Assembly (NCBI GenBank): GCA_015062085.1
Contig: SUVI01000123.1
Coordinates: forward strand, 1 to 12,328
Length of the DNA: 12,328 bases
DNA from: Planctomycetaceae bacterium
Lineage (GTDB): Bacteria > Planctomycetota > Planctomycetia > Pirellulales > Thermoguttaceae
Direction of reading: 5' to 3'
A program made the translations under genes and the position numbers. Below, one piece after another: positions 6,388 through 12,328 of the stretch (position 1 is the first letter of the stretch; every line of letters starts with the position of its first letter). Below the pieces are notes generated by a model that was not told the DNA's origin, did no database searches, and saw nothing but the letters and a program-made list of their open reading frames with translations.

Positions 6388-7110
6388 TTACTGGCGGACC
6401 TGTGTTCCGACCGCAGCGTTCGTTGCAGCCGGCTGAGCCTGGACCGTGGTATCGGTCTGACGGATCGTCGTCGGATCGGCTTTCTGGATCTCCTTGAGAA
6501 TGACGTTGGTCAGATCGACATAATTTTCTTTGGCCCAAACGATCGGACGGACCGTCATGAACTGGGTGTACTCAACAAAGTACGGTCCATACTGCTGAGG
6601 GGGGAGAAGCGGAACATCTTCCTGCGGCTTCTTGCGATTGTAGTTCATGACGATCGACATGCCGAAGTGTGACGCACAGCGCTCTGCCTGAGCCACGATA
6701 TTGTCGTAAACAGAGTTGAAGTAACGGATGCGTTCTTCCGTCAGCTGACGAAGGAGCATAACGCGCTTGGAATCCAGTTCTCCGGAGAGTGCCAGCATCT
6801 GCTGTTCCGTTTCACGATATTTCTCGGAATTGCGTTCGTAGGTCCCGAGCAGTTCACGCAGCTGGGTGAGTTCCTGCGATTCACCAGCGGCCTCTTTAAG
6901 GAGTTTCTGGTATTTTTCATCGATCGCTTTGAACTGCTTTTCAATATTCGCGTTCTGGCTGATGATGTAGTTGACGTCGATCAGCGCGACGGAAGAAGGA
7001 CGAAATGTGGGTTCAGCCTTTGTCGTGCTCCCCTGCTGGGCAACGACGGAAAGAGACAGGATCAAGCCGCAGGCCGCAGCCCCGAAAATCATCATCCATT
7101 TGGATTTCAT
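6388..7110 (-). CDS. OmpH/Skp-family periplasmic protein
   Basis: OmpH/Skp proteins are periplasmic holdases that escort outer-membrane proteins to the BAM complex. The 240-residue product starts with a signal peptide (MKSKWMMIFG, hydrophobic stretch 7-23, likely cleavage after VVA at 24). It then has the family's first strand VALIDVNYIISQN (41-53), a long charged helical and coiled-coil region of about 55-145 rich in Glu, Lys and Gln, and a returning strand MSIVMNYN (151-158). The C-terminus is longer than in Escherichia coli Skp and ends in a Gln/Thr/Ala-rich tail. AAGGAG lies 11 bases before the ATG. Unlike many genomes, bamA and lpxD are not adjacent. The family call is firm; chaperone function is inferred. 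Confidence 0.82.
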   Translation of the reverse strand: MKSKWMMIFGAAACGLILSLSVVAQQGSTTKAEPTFRPSSVALIDVNYIISQNANIEKQFKAIDEKYQKLLKEAAGESQELTQLRELLGTYERNSEKYRETEQQMLALSGELDSKRVMLLRQLTEERIRYFNSVYDNIVAQAERCASHFGMSIVMNYNRKKPQEDVPLLPPQQYGPYFVEYTQFMTVRPIVWAKENYVDLTNVILKEIQKADPTTIRQTDTTVQAQPAATNAAVGTQVRQ

Positions 7111-7558
7111 TTTTTGTTTACTCCTTTGAACAAGAATCGACGATCTGCCGAAAGTTTCTTTTTTGGGAAATCAACACCGTCCGCGGCCAAAGCCCCCTGG
7201 AATGTGTCATTGAATGGAAGCATTTTCTCAAATTTTTCCAATTGCGTAAAGATTGATTTTGCCCAAAAAAGTAAATTTTCTCAAATTTTCTTGAAATTTT
7301 TCCAGCAGATCTGCTTTCCATGACACATTCAGAGAATTTAAGCAGAGTCATTTAGTTACAAAATGTAGGCAAAATACCTCAAAAATGGCGATTTTTTAGC
7401 GAACTTTGAGAGAATCGGCATAATGCGTAAATTTCCTCCCCCCCCCTCGTAAATTTCTGATAATTTGGTAAAATTTTATAGAATTTACGGTCCATTTGAC
7501 CGAAAATTTAAAAGGATAGTATTTTTTGATTTTTATTTTGAACCCTTTGGAGAAAAAA
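7111..7558. other. 448-bp divergent AT-rich intergenic region with repeats
   Basis: This is the shared upstream region of the OmpH-like gene (-) and cysC (+). GAATGTGTCA (7200-7209) pairs with TGACACATTC (7321-7330), extended by TGGA/TCCA and AGCA/TGCT. ATTTTCTCAAATTTT occurs at 7222-7236 and 7275-7289. CGTAAATTTC occurs at 7426-7435 and 7448-7457 on either side of a run of nine C (7438-7446). No credible coding region is visible, and I could not place a confident promoter for either gene. Confidence 0.5.
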
Positions 7559-8218
7559 ATGGCAATCGAAGAAAAAGTCGAAGTCGTGTGGCACGAAAAT
7601 TCCGTTTCTCGTGAAGACCGCGAAAAACTTAACGGAAATAAAGGCGGCATTTTGTGGTTCACTGGTCTGAGCGCATGCGGTAAAAGCACGATCGCGAACG
7701 TTCTGGATCACAAACTGAATCAAATGGGCGTTCACAGTGTCGTGCTTGACGGCGATAATGTCCGCCATGGTCTGAACGCAGCTCCGAAAATGCTTCTGGA
7801 TGTTCACGGTGAAGAATTTGCGAAACGTTTCGGCCTCGGTTTCTCCGCACAGGACCGTGAGGAAAACATTCGCCGTATCGGCGCTGTCGCCAATCTTTTC
7901 GCGAATGCCGGCATCCTGGCCATCACCGCGTTCATCAGCCCCTACCGTGTGGACCGCGACCGTGTGCGTGCGAAGAGCGCGGAAGGTGATTTCGTGGAAA
8001 TTTTTGTGGACACTCCGCTGGAGATCTGCGAACAGCGCGACCCGAAGGGAATGTACAAAAAAGCCCGCGCCGGCGAGATCAAAGGTTTCACCGGAATCGA
8101 CGATCCCTACGAAGAACCGCTGAATGCCGAGATCGTCCTGAAGGGCGGTGAGAGATCTGCGGAAGAACTGGCGGATGAAGTGATCGCGTACCTGAAAAAA
8201 ACGGGCAAAATCGCCTGA
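7559..8218 (+). CDS. cysC: Adenylylsulfate (APS) kinase CysC
   Basis: CysC phosphorylates adenosine 5'-phosphosulfate to PAPS, the donor for sulfate assimilation or sulfation. The 219-residue protein shows a P-loop GLSACGKST (36-44; the usual form is GLSGSGKST), DGDNVRHGLN (64-73), ENIRRIGAVANLF (102-114), FISPYR (125-130) and DPKGMYKKARAGEIKGFTGIDDPYE (161-185). About 16 extra residues (roughly 74-91, rich in Lys/Glu/Leu) are inserted between HGLN and LGFS compared with E. coli CysC. The start at 7559 is chosen because GGAG precedes it by 6 bases; a frame-compatible TTG at 7526 lies further upstream. No cysD/cysN sulfurylase is adjacent in the window, so the source of APS is elsewhere. Confidence 0.92.
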   Translation: MAIEEKVEVVWHENSVSREDREKLNGNKGGILWFTGLSACGKSTIANVLDHKLNQMGVHSVVLDGDNVRHGLNAAPKMLLDVHGEEFAKRFGLGFSAQDREENIRRIGAVANLFANAGILAITAFISPYRVDRDRVRAKSAEGDFVEIFVDTPLEICEQRDPKGMYKKARAGEIKGFTGIDDPYEEPLNAEIVLKGGERSAEELADEVIAYLKKTGKIA

Positions 8219-8237
8219 AAAATCGTGAGATAGCCGC

Positions 8238-8275
8238 AAAAAAAGCTCATCGTGAAAATGCGGTGAGCTTTTTTC
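8238..8275. terminator. Bidirectional terminator between cysC and the TM1266-like gene
   Basis: AGCTCATCG (8244-8252) pairs with CGGTGAGCT (8261-8269, one G-U), preceded by an A-run (8238-8244) and followed by a T-run (8269-8274). It serves the convergent genes ending at 8218 (+) and 8298 (-). Confidence 0.85.
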
Positions 8276-8297
8276 TTTCTCTCTTTCTTCGAAAAGT

Positions 8298-8564
8298 TCA
8301 GACAGTCGAGTGCGTAAAGACCATTTTTTGGACTTCGACGCCGGGAATCTCATTCAATTTTGCGTAAAGTTCCCCGCAGGACGCTTGGTCGCCGAAAAGT
8401 TCCAAAAGAATGACCCCGTCCAGTGCGCAGACACCTTCCTGGACCTCGTGCAGTCCGATCCGTGTTCGGATGCTGCATCCATACTCGGTCAGGATCTTCT
8501 GGACCTGTGCGGACTGCTCCATTCGGTTTTCAGAATGGATCCCCAAAATCGTGTGCTCGTGCAT
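8298..8564 (-). CDS. TM1266-like small ACT-fold protein (iron-only hydrogenase system regulator family)
   Basis: The 88-residue protein begins with HTILGIHSENR (4-14), followed by QVQKILTEYGCSIRTRIGLH (20-39), VCALDGVILLELFGD (45-59) and a final helix-strand LYAKLNEIPGVEVQKMVF (66-83). This beta-alpha-beta-beta-alpha-beta order with an N-terminal 'ENR' is the pattern of the TM1266 family, whose members are often encoded beside [FeFe]-hydrogenase maturation genes. None of those genes is in this window. The start at 8564 is set by AGGAG upstream (AGGAGAAAAGGAA-ATG); a longer in-frame reading to 8789 would overlap the fusion gene upstream and has no ribosome site. It follows that fusion gene by 79 bp and may share its transcript. 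Ligand and target are unknown. Confidence 0.7.
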   Translation of the reverse strand: MHEHTILGIHSENRMEQSAQVQKILTEYGCSIRTRIGLHEVQEGVCALDGVILLELFGDQASCGELYAKLNEIPGVEVQKMVFTHSTV

Positions 8565-8643
8565 TTCCTTTTCTCCTGCATTGAAATCAGACGGCACCTG
8601 CCGGAGCTCTCCAGTTCCCCGTTCTTTACCGTGTCCGACTTCA

Positions 8644-9801
8644 TTATATTCGGTCAGAAAAGGCGATTTTTTGGAAATCGGAAGCAGCAAACTCTTTTTC
8701 CAGTGCTTCGCGGATCTGTCTGGCACACGTTTCGTAAACTTCGATCGACCCGCCGTATGGATCCGAGATCCCTCCGGAAGTCCTCGCAAGTGTGAATATT
8801 TTGTGCGAGATCTCCGGCATGATGCTGGTCATTTGACGGCAATGTGCAGGCGTCATTGCGTAGATCAGGTCCGCGTATTCGAGAAGTGCCGGAGTGACCG
8901 GTCTGGAAATGTGCTGTGCAAGACTCAAACCGACGGCATTCATGGCGTGCCGTGCGTTCGGGCTCGCAGGAGAGAAATCGTTTGCGTACGTTCCAGCCGA
9001 AAGAAACTGGATCCCAAGCTCCTGCTCGACCTTCTCGGGGACCGTCCCGTGCATCTGCGCTAAGATCGCGCGTGCTAGCACTTCCGCCATCGGACTGCGG
9101 CAAGTGTTTCCGGAGCACACAAAAAGGATCAGCGGCTGCGCGAGCCGTTCCAGCTGCCCTTTGGAAACCGCTCCCGCACGCAGGATCCGGAAAATGTTGG
9201 AGTTTTTGGCAAACTGAAGCACAGAAGACGCGCGTTTCAGCGGTGAGTCACCATCATCGAAAATCAAGTCCACTTTGTCGCCGAGAGCCTGGATCACCTC
9301 CTCTGCCGACGTGGAATCGACCTGCCCGGAGAGATTCGCACTGGTCAGCGCAATCGGAAAATCCGCCTTTCGGAGCACTTCAAGCGTAAAAGTATTCTGC
9401 GGGACCCGGATCCCGATCGAATCTTCCGGCATGATGTAGCGCCGGACGCCCTCGGGAAGCGCAAAAACGGCACTTTCAGGAAGATCCGCGTTCATGACGA
9501 GAGTGACAGGACCGGGAAAGCAGCGCCGAGCAAGACGCTCTGCCGTAACGGACATTTGAGGCACGAATTTCAGAAGCTGCGGGATCCCGCTGAATGCCAG
9601 CGTAAACGGATTTTTCTCCGAACGATTCTTCGCAGCCAAAAGATGCTCTACCGCTGCCTGATCGTCTGCACGGACCGCGATCCCGTAAACCGTCTCCGTC
9701 GGCAAAACGACCAGCTCGCCGTTTCGAAGAGCATTTACCGCAATGTCGGCCGGAGATCCATCAATATTCTGCTTTGAAAGCTGAAAGATGCGCGCAGTCA
9801 T
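8644..9801 (-). CDS. Fusion of Sua5/YrdC threonylcarbamoyl-AMP synthase and low-molecular-weight tyrosine phosphatase
   Basis: The N-terminal half (about 1-215 of 385) is a Sua5/YrdC/TsaC domain, which makes threonylcarbamoyl-AMP for the t6A modification of tRNA. It has LPTETVYG (33-40), KNRSEKNPF (58-66), SIGIRVP (128-134), TSANLSG (153-159) and RILRAGAVS (205-213). The C-terminal half (about 222-385) is a low-molecular-weight phosphotyrosine phosphatase or arsenate-reductase-like domain: P-loop CSGNTCRS with Cys229 and Arg235, and the general acid Asp in DPYGG (347-351). The start at 9801 is preceded by AGGGA; a longer frame to 9984 reads through non-conserved sequence and a hairpin. It is probably cytoplasmic. 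The frame is unbroken across the junction, so this is a real fusion and not two genes. Confidence 0.9.
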   Translation of the reverse strand: MTARIFQLSKQNIDGSPADIAVNALRNGELVVLPTETVYGIAVRADDQAAVEHLLAAKNRSEKNPFTLAFSGIPQLLKFVPQMSVTAERLARRCFPGPVTLVMNADLPESAVFALPEGVRRYIMPEDSIGIRVPQNTFTLEVLRKADFPIALTSANLSGQVDSTSAEEVIQALGDKVDLIFDDGDSPLKRASSVLQFAKNSNIFRILRAGAVSKGQLERLAQPLILFVCSGNTCRSPMAEVLARAILAQMHGTVPEKVEQELGIQFLSAGTYANDFSPASPNARHAMNAVGLSLAQHISRPVTPALLEYADLIYAMTPAHCRQMTSIMPEISHKIFTLARTSGGISDPYGGSIEVYETCARQIREALEKEFAASDFQKIAFSDRI

Positions 9802-9890
9802 TTTTTCATCCCTGATTTCCGTTTTTCCATCGTACGCCCTCCTGCTGTACGCTTTTCTACCGTGCGTTTTTTCCACCATGCAACACACAA

Positions 9891-9930
9891 ACTTCCCTTC
9901 ATGGAAAATGAGATCTCCATAAAGGGAAGT
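9891..9930 (-). terminator. Terminator-like hairpin after the tat genes
   Basis: ACTTCCCTT (9891-9899) pairs with AAGGGAAGT (9922-9930), extended after one mismatch by ATGGA/TCCAT. On the - strand the stem is followed by UUUGUGUG, a modest U-rich run. It lies between the tat pair and the Sua5 fusion gene start. Confidence 0.5.
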
Positions 9931-9999
9931 CAAATGTACTCTGTGCGTAAGAAGAGTATCGGTCCTGCGGCAAACGCGCAGCACGGACCCTCTCCATTT

Positions 10000-10350
10000 C
10001 TATTTTTTCGGCGGCTCAAACTTGGGTGCAGACGCCTCGATCTCGTCTTCGTCTTTGACTAACGCCGATTTCTTCGCAGAAGAGGCTCCGGAAGAACGCG
10101 CAACCGACGATCTGGACGAAGATGGGTCGTTGATCTCCGACGTAATGTCATTCATGACGCTGGAAACTTCACTTTTGAACGCTCCCACGTTACGCTGAAA
10201 TTCAGAATAGAACTTTCCGAATTTACGCCCCATCTTCGGCAGATCTCCGCCAAAAAGGAGAACGGCCAAAAGGGCAATGACGAACATGGAGCCAACATCA
10301 AAAAGGCCCAAAAATACCGCAGAACTGATTTCAACGGCGAACGTGCTCAT
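10000..10350 (-). CDS. Second TatA/TatB-like twin-arginine translocase subunit
   Basis: TatA and TatB proteins have one N-terminal membrane helix, a short hinge and an amphipathic helix, and act in export of folded proteins across the inner membrane. Here residues 17-33 form the helix, FGGDLP (33-38) is the hinge, and GRKFGKFYSEFQRNVGAFKSEV (41-62) is the amphipathic helix. The rest is a Ser/Ala-rich, then acidic, disordered tail. Its ATG overlaps the TGA of the upstream tatA (ATGA), so the two are translationally coupled. The order and the longer tail hint at a TatB role, but the hinge is TatA-like, so I do not assign it. tatC is not in the window. Confidence 0.83.
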   Translation of the reverse strand: MSTFAVEISSAVFLGLFDVGSMFVIALLAVLLFGGDLPKMGRKFGKFYSEFQRNVGAFKSEVSSVMNDITSEINDPSSSRSSVARSSGASSAKKSALVKDEDEIEASAPKFEPPKK

Positions 10351-10538
10351 TCGGCATCTTTATCCTTTTTTGCAGGATCCACATCGGCTTCCACATCATC
10401 ATTCACATCTTTCAGACCTTTTTTGAATTCCTGAACGCTCTGTCCAAACGAACGGGCAACCGCCGGAAGACGCGTACCGAAAAGGAGAAGTGCGATAACG
10501 CCGAAAATAAGAAGCTGGGTCGTGCTAATTCCAAACAT
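10347..10538 (-). CDS. tatA: Twin-arginine translocase subunit TatA
   Basis: The 63-residue protein has the full TatA plan: a membrane helix (STTQLLIFGVIALLLF, 5-20), the FGTRLP hinge (20-25), an amphipathic helix (AVARSFGQSVQEFKKGLKD, 26-44) and a short acidic tail. TatA oligomerises to form the passage for folded substrates carrying a twin-arginine signal. AAGGATAG precedes the start. It overlaps the next gene by the ATGA junction. A good promoter lies about 170 bases upstream, leaving a 5' leader with a hairpin. Confidence 0.9.
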   Translation of the reverse strand: MFGISTTQLLIFGVIALLLFGTRLPAVARSFGQSVQEFKKGLKDVNDDVEADVDPAKKDKDAE

Positions 10539-10710
10539 GGTTCTATCCTTTCTGAAAAAAATTTAAACCTCATTTCCACGAATCCAGAATTGACCGGCAG
10601 GGGGGTTCACAAAGGAAAAGGTTCCGGTTTCCGGCAGGAAATTGAATAAAATATTTTTTGTATTTTTTTAGGTTTTCCAGTTTTTAACTGACCGAAAACC
10701 CAATTTCTTT

Positions 10711-10739
10711 ATTCTACTTGAATCTCCGGCATGTGTCAA
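10711..10739 (-). promoter_or_regulatory. Promoter of the tat gene pair
   Basis: On the - strand TTGACA (10739-10734) and TAGAAT (10716-10711) are spaced by 17 bp, a near-consensus sigma-70 promoter. Transcription would begin near 10704. A 12-bp stem-loop with a 3-nt bulge (10671-10682/10686-10700) starts a few bases later and could protect the 5' end of the mRNA. Confidence 0.65.
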
Positions 10740-10747
10740 GTGTTTCC

Positions 10748-10772
10748 CCCAAAAAAAGAAAAATTTTTTGGG
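10748..10772 (-). terminator. Possible weak terminator after the CinA-NadD fusion gene
   Basis: CCCAAAAAA (10748-10756) pairs with TTTTTTGGG (10764-10772). It lies between the stop codon at 10798 and the tat promoter, but the stem is A-T rich and no separate U-tract follows, so it may only be an inverted repeat. Confidence 0.3.
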
Positions 10773-10797
10773 ATTTATGCAGATTTCAGCAGGAACT

Positions 10798-11988
10798 TCA
10801 AGGGATTTTACTGTTTAGGGAAAGTTTTTTACGGATCTGCGTTGAAGAAAGATCGTTTCGAAACTCTTTTTCCGGCACAAAAGTGCAAAGTTCCGCAAGA
10901 AACGGTGAAATTTTTTGAGGATCAAAACACTCAAACTCCTCGCCAGCCAAAGTTTTCTTGACTCGGCCGAACACCAAAAACCGGGCACCATTTTCTTTTA
11001 GAAGCCGGTGAGAGCGCTCCAGTAAGCTCCATTCTCCAAAATGGTATCTTACGTCTGAGATCCGATCCAGAGTATCCATTCCTACGATGAACGTTCGATC
11101 CGGAAAGTGCTTCGATTTCTGCGTAAAGTACGCAAGTCCCGAAAGAAGGAGCGATTTGCCGGAAAATCGCGGTTCCGCAAAAATCTGTTCGATCCTCTGA
11201 CGGATCGACACGTAGTCCAGCGGCGGTTTATCTGCATTAAACAGCGTCAGTTCCGGAATGACCGGCCCGTTGAGAAACTGTTCCGCTATTTTGTGCATTT
11301 CACAGTGTCCTGCGTGGATCGGATCAAAGGACCCCGGAAAAATTCCCACAGTGTTCGGAGAAAGCGTTTCAGAAAATGTGCCGTCCCGATGCAATTCAGC
11401 AAAGGGAAGCTCCTGCGTTATGATCTTCTTCCAGACTTCAGGAGCATACGCCTCCTCCGTTGGTTCATGCCGGCGCGGAAGCAGACCGCAGTGCTCACCA
11501 AGCAGCTCCAAAGCCCAATCAGAAACGAGCTCCTCTTCTTCAGCACGACTATGCCGCCCCTTTTCAAGTTTCAGTGTCCAAGAAACGGTCCGGTCAAGCG
11601 TATGGAGGGATGCGTAGGCTCGGTGCTCTCCGCGATGTTCCTGCGATGTCGCGAGGGTTGCCGTGAGGCCAAATCCAAAAATCGCGTTGGACGGCAAATC
11701 GGTTTCGGAAGACTTTAACGCAAGTGACTGGGCACGATGCCATGCCGAAACCGCCATCCGGCGCGCTGTGGATCCGGAACAGAATTGGTCTGGGCGCTGC
11801 CGGCCAAGAAATTGGGTCAGGGCTTCCGGACTGTAAGGAATCGCTGCTTCCAGTACCGTTTGCGAGGCACCAGGGATACAAAGAAGACGGGAAATGAGCA
11901 TGCTGCCGCCTCCCGTCACTACAAAAAATCCGCGATCCACGGTGTTGTGGATCGCAGAAATCAATTCATTCCAGTTTTTTGAGATCAT
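10798..11988 (-). CDS. Fusion of CinA-C/PncC-like domain and NadD/CoaD-type nucleotidyltransferase
   Basis: The first ~170 of 396 residues resemble the CinA C-terminal (PncC, NMN deamidase) fold: VVTGGGSMLISRLLCIPGASQTVLEAAIPYS (23-53) and FGFGLTATLA (104-113). However, the usual E-S-C-T-G-G start is reduced to V-V-T-G-G-G, so the catalytic serine appears to be missing. Residues 213-396 form a nucleotidyltransferase: GIFPGSFDPIHAGH (215-228, the (G)xFDPxHxGH signature), GMDTLDRI (303-310) and DLSSTQIRKKL (379-389, the ISSTxIR-like motif). NadD enzymes adenylate nicotinate mononucleotide, the product of PncC, so a fusion would join consecutive NAD steps, although the second domain could also act on another nucleotide. 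The start lacks a clear ribosome site but lies 12 bp after the upstream gene, suggesting coupling. Confidence 0.78.
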   Translation of the reverse strand: MISKNWNELISAIHNTVDRGFFVVTGGGSMLISRLLCIPGASQTVLEAAIPYSPEALTQFLGRQRPDQFCSGSTARRMAVSAWHRAQSLALKSSETDLPSNAIFGFGLTATLATSQEHRGEHRAYASLHTLDRTVSWTLKLEKGRHSRAEEEELVSDWALELLGEHCGLLPRRHEPTEEAYAPEVWKKIITQELPFAELHRDGTFSETLSPNTVGIFPGSFDPIHAGHCEMHKIAEQFLNGPVIPELTLFNADKPPLDYVSIRQRIEQIFAEPRFSGKSLLLSGLAYFTQKSKHFPDRTFIVGMDTLDRISDVRYHFGEWSLLERSHRLLKENGARFLVFGRVKKTLAGEEFECFDPQKISPFLAELCTFVPEKEFRNDLSSTQIRKKLSLNSKIP

Positions 11989-12000
11989 AAATTGCTTTTA

Positions 12001-12328
12001 TTACGCAAATGGATCTTCTTCAGCTTCTTCCGGAGCTTCAATGTCGCCGTCATCGTCGTCATCGTCGTCACCGAAACCGGCATCGTCATCCGCTGCCGCG
12101 TCGTCGTCATCGTCGTCACCGAAACCGGCATCGTCATCTGCCGCCGCGTCGTCGTCATCGTCGTCACCGAAACCGGCATCGTCATCCGCTGCCGCGTCGT
12201 CGTCATCGTCGTCACCGAAACCGGCATCATCATCCGCTGCCGCGTCGTCGTCATCGTCGTCACCGAAACCGGCATCGTCATCCGCTGCCGCGTCGTCGTC
12301 ATCGTCGTCACCGAAACCGGCATCGTCA
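12001..12328 (-). CDS. C-terminal part of a very acidic protein with 16-residue repeats (5' end missing)
   Basis: Reading the - strand so that the stop is TAA at 12003-12001, the frame stays open to the window edge and encodes repeated AAADDDAGFGDDDDDD units followed by a unique tail GDIEAPEEAEEDPFA. I chose this frame over the other two open ones because it is the one immediately upstream of the next gene (12 bp) and has a unique acidic tail. The competing frames give Met/Thr/Val-rich repeats with no plausible fold. About half of the residues seen are Asp, so the tail must be extended and could bind cations or basic proteins. The N-terminal domain that would name the protein is outside the window. 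Confidence 0.6.
   Translation of the reverse strand, partial: DDAGFGDDDDDDAAADDDAGFGDDDDDDAAADDDAGFGDDDDDDAAADDDAGFGDDDDDDAAADDDAGFGDDDDDDAAADDDAGFGDDDDDDDGDIEAPEEAEEDPFA
12053..12328. repeat. Tandem 48-bp repeat array inside the acidic protein gene
   Basis: Five full 48-bp units (12053-12100, 12101-12148, 12149-12196, 12197-12244, 12245-12292) and a 36-bp partial sixth reach the window edge. They are almost identical; I see small differences in units 2 and 4. The unit length is a multiple of three, so copy-number changes keep the reading frame. There is no spacer, so this is not a CRISPR array. Confidence 0.92.

Noticed and set aside
7508..8353. Long open frame on the - strand opposite cysC (281 codons)
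   Set aside because: It is fully antisense to a well-recognised cysC, matches no family I know, and its length follows from the GC-rich codon pattern.
9961..9989. Hairpin GGTCC...GGACC just after the tat gene pair
   Set aside because: The stem is interrupted and lacks a following U-run, so the hairpin at 9891-9930 is the better terminator candidate.
11985..12323. Met/Thr/Val-rich repetitive open frame on the - strand
   Set aside because: It arises from the 48-bp repeats in another frame, has no unique sequence except a short Lys-rich end, and overlaps the next gene's start; the Asp-rich frame ending at 12001 is more plausible.
12053..12328. Regular repeats that might be a CRISPR array
   Set aside because: The 48-bp units abut without spacers and keep a coding frame, so they are coding tandem repeats.

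Overview
The window reads as an ordinary stretch of chromosome from a Gram-negative, probably strictly anaerobic bacterium, with one small accessory cassette inserted in it. LpxC (lipid A synthesis), an OmpH/Skp-like periplasmic chaperone and Tat subunits point to a two-membrane cell. An ADP-forming acyl-CoA synthetase and a TM1266-type regulator (a family linked to [FeFe]-hydrogenase systems) point to fermentative anaerobic metabolism. Fused Sua5/LMW-phosphatase and CinA/nucleotidyltransferase proteins would suit a PVC-group organism such as a gut planctomycete or lentisphaerid. That placement is an inference only.

Left part (1-2060): the 3' end of a fused alpha-beta ADP-forming acetate/acyl-CoA ligase on the + strand, closed by a strong terminator. 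Middle (2064-4127): a segment of visibly lower GC, bounded by two identical 32-bp copies of that terminator, 2064 bp apart. In order it holds a consensus sigma-70 promoter, a highly structured leader or small RNA of about 230 nt ending in its own intrinsic terminator, a radical SAM enzyme, an 87-codon small protein with a RiPP-leader-like N-terminus and a hydrophobic helix, and a PqqD-family peptide-binding protein. This is the architecture of a minimal RiPP (ribosomally made, post-translationally modified peptide) system without transporter or protease. It is the most interesting part of the window.

Right part, - strand: a TIM-barrel sugar phosphate isomerase/epimerase (4183-5013), lpxC (5082-5942), a 445-bp gap with decayed repeats, and an OmpH/Skp-like gene (6388-7110). 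A 448-bp AT-rich gap follows, then cysC (APS kinase) on the + strand (7559-8218). A bidirectional terminator separates it from - strand genes: a small TM1266/ACT-like regulator (8298-8564), a Sua5-LMW phosphatase fusion (8644-9801), a tatA plus tatA/B-like pair (10000-10538) with a recognisable promoter, and a CinA-C/NadD-like fusion (10798-11988). The last preserves the downstream end of an apparent operon with a very acidic protein made of 16-residue repeats that runs off the window.

The housekeeping genes are mostly independent short transcription units divided by hairpins. Within the cassette, the strong promoter followed by structured RNA and a terminator immediately before the radical SAM gene suggests either an abundant sRNA or an attenuator controlling peptide maturation.
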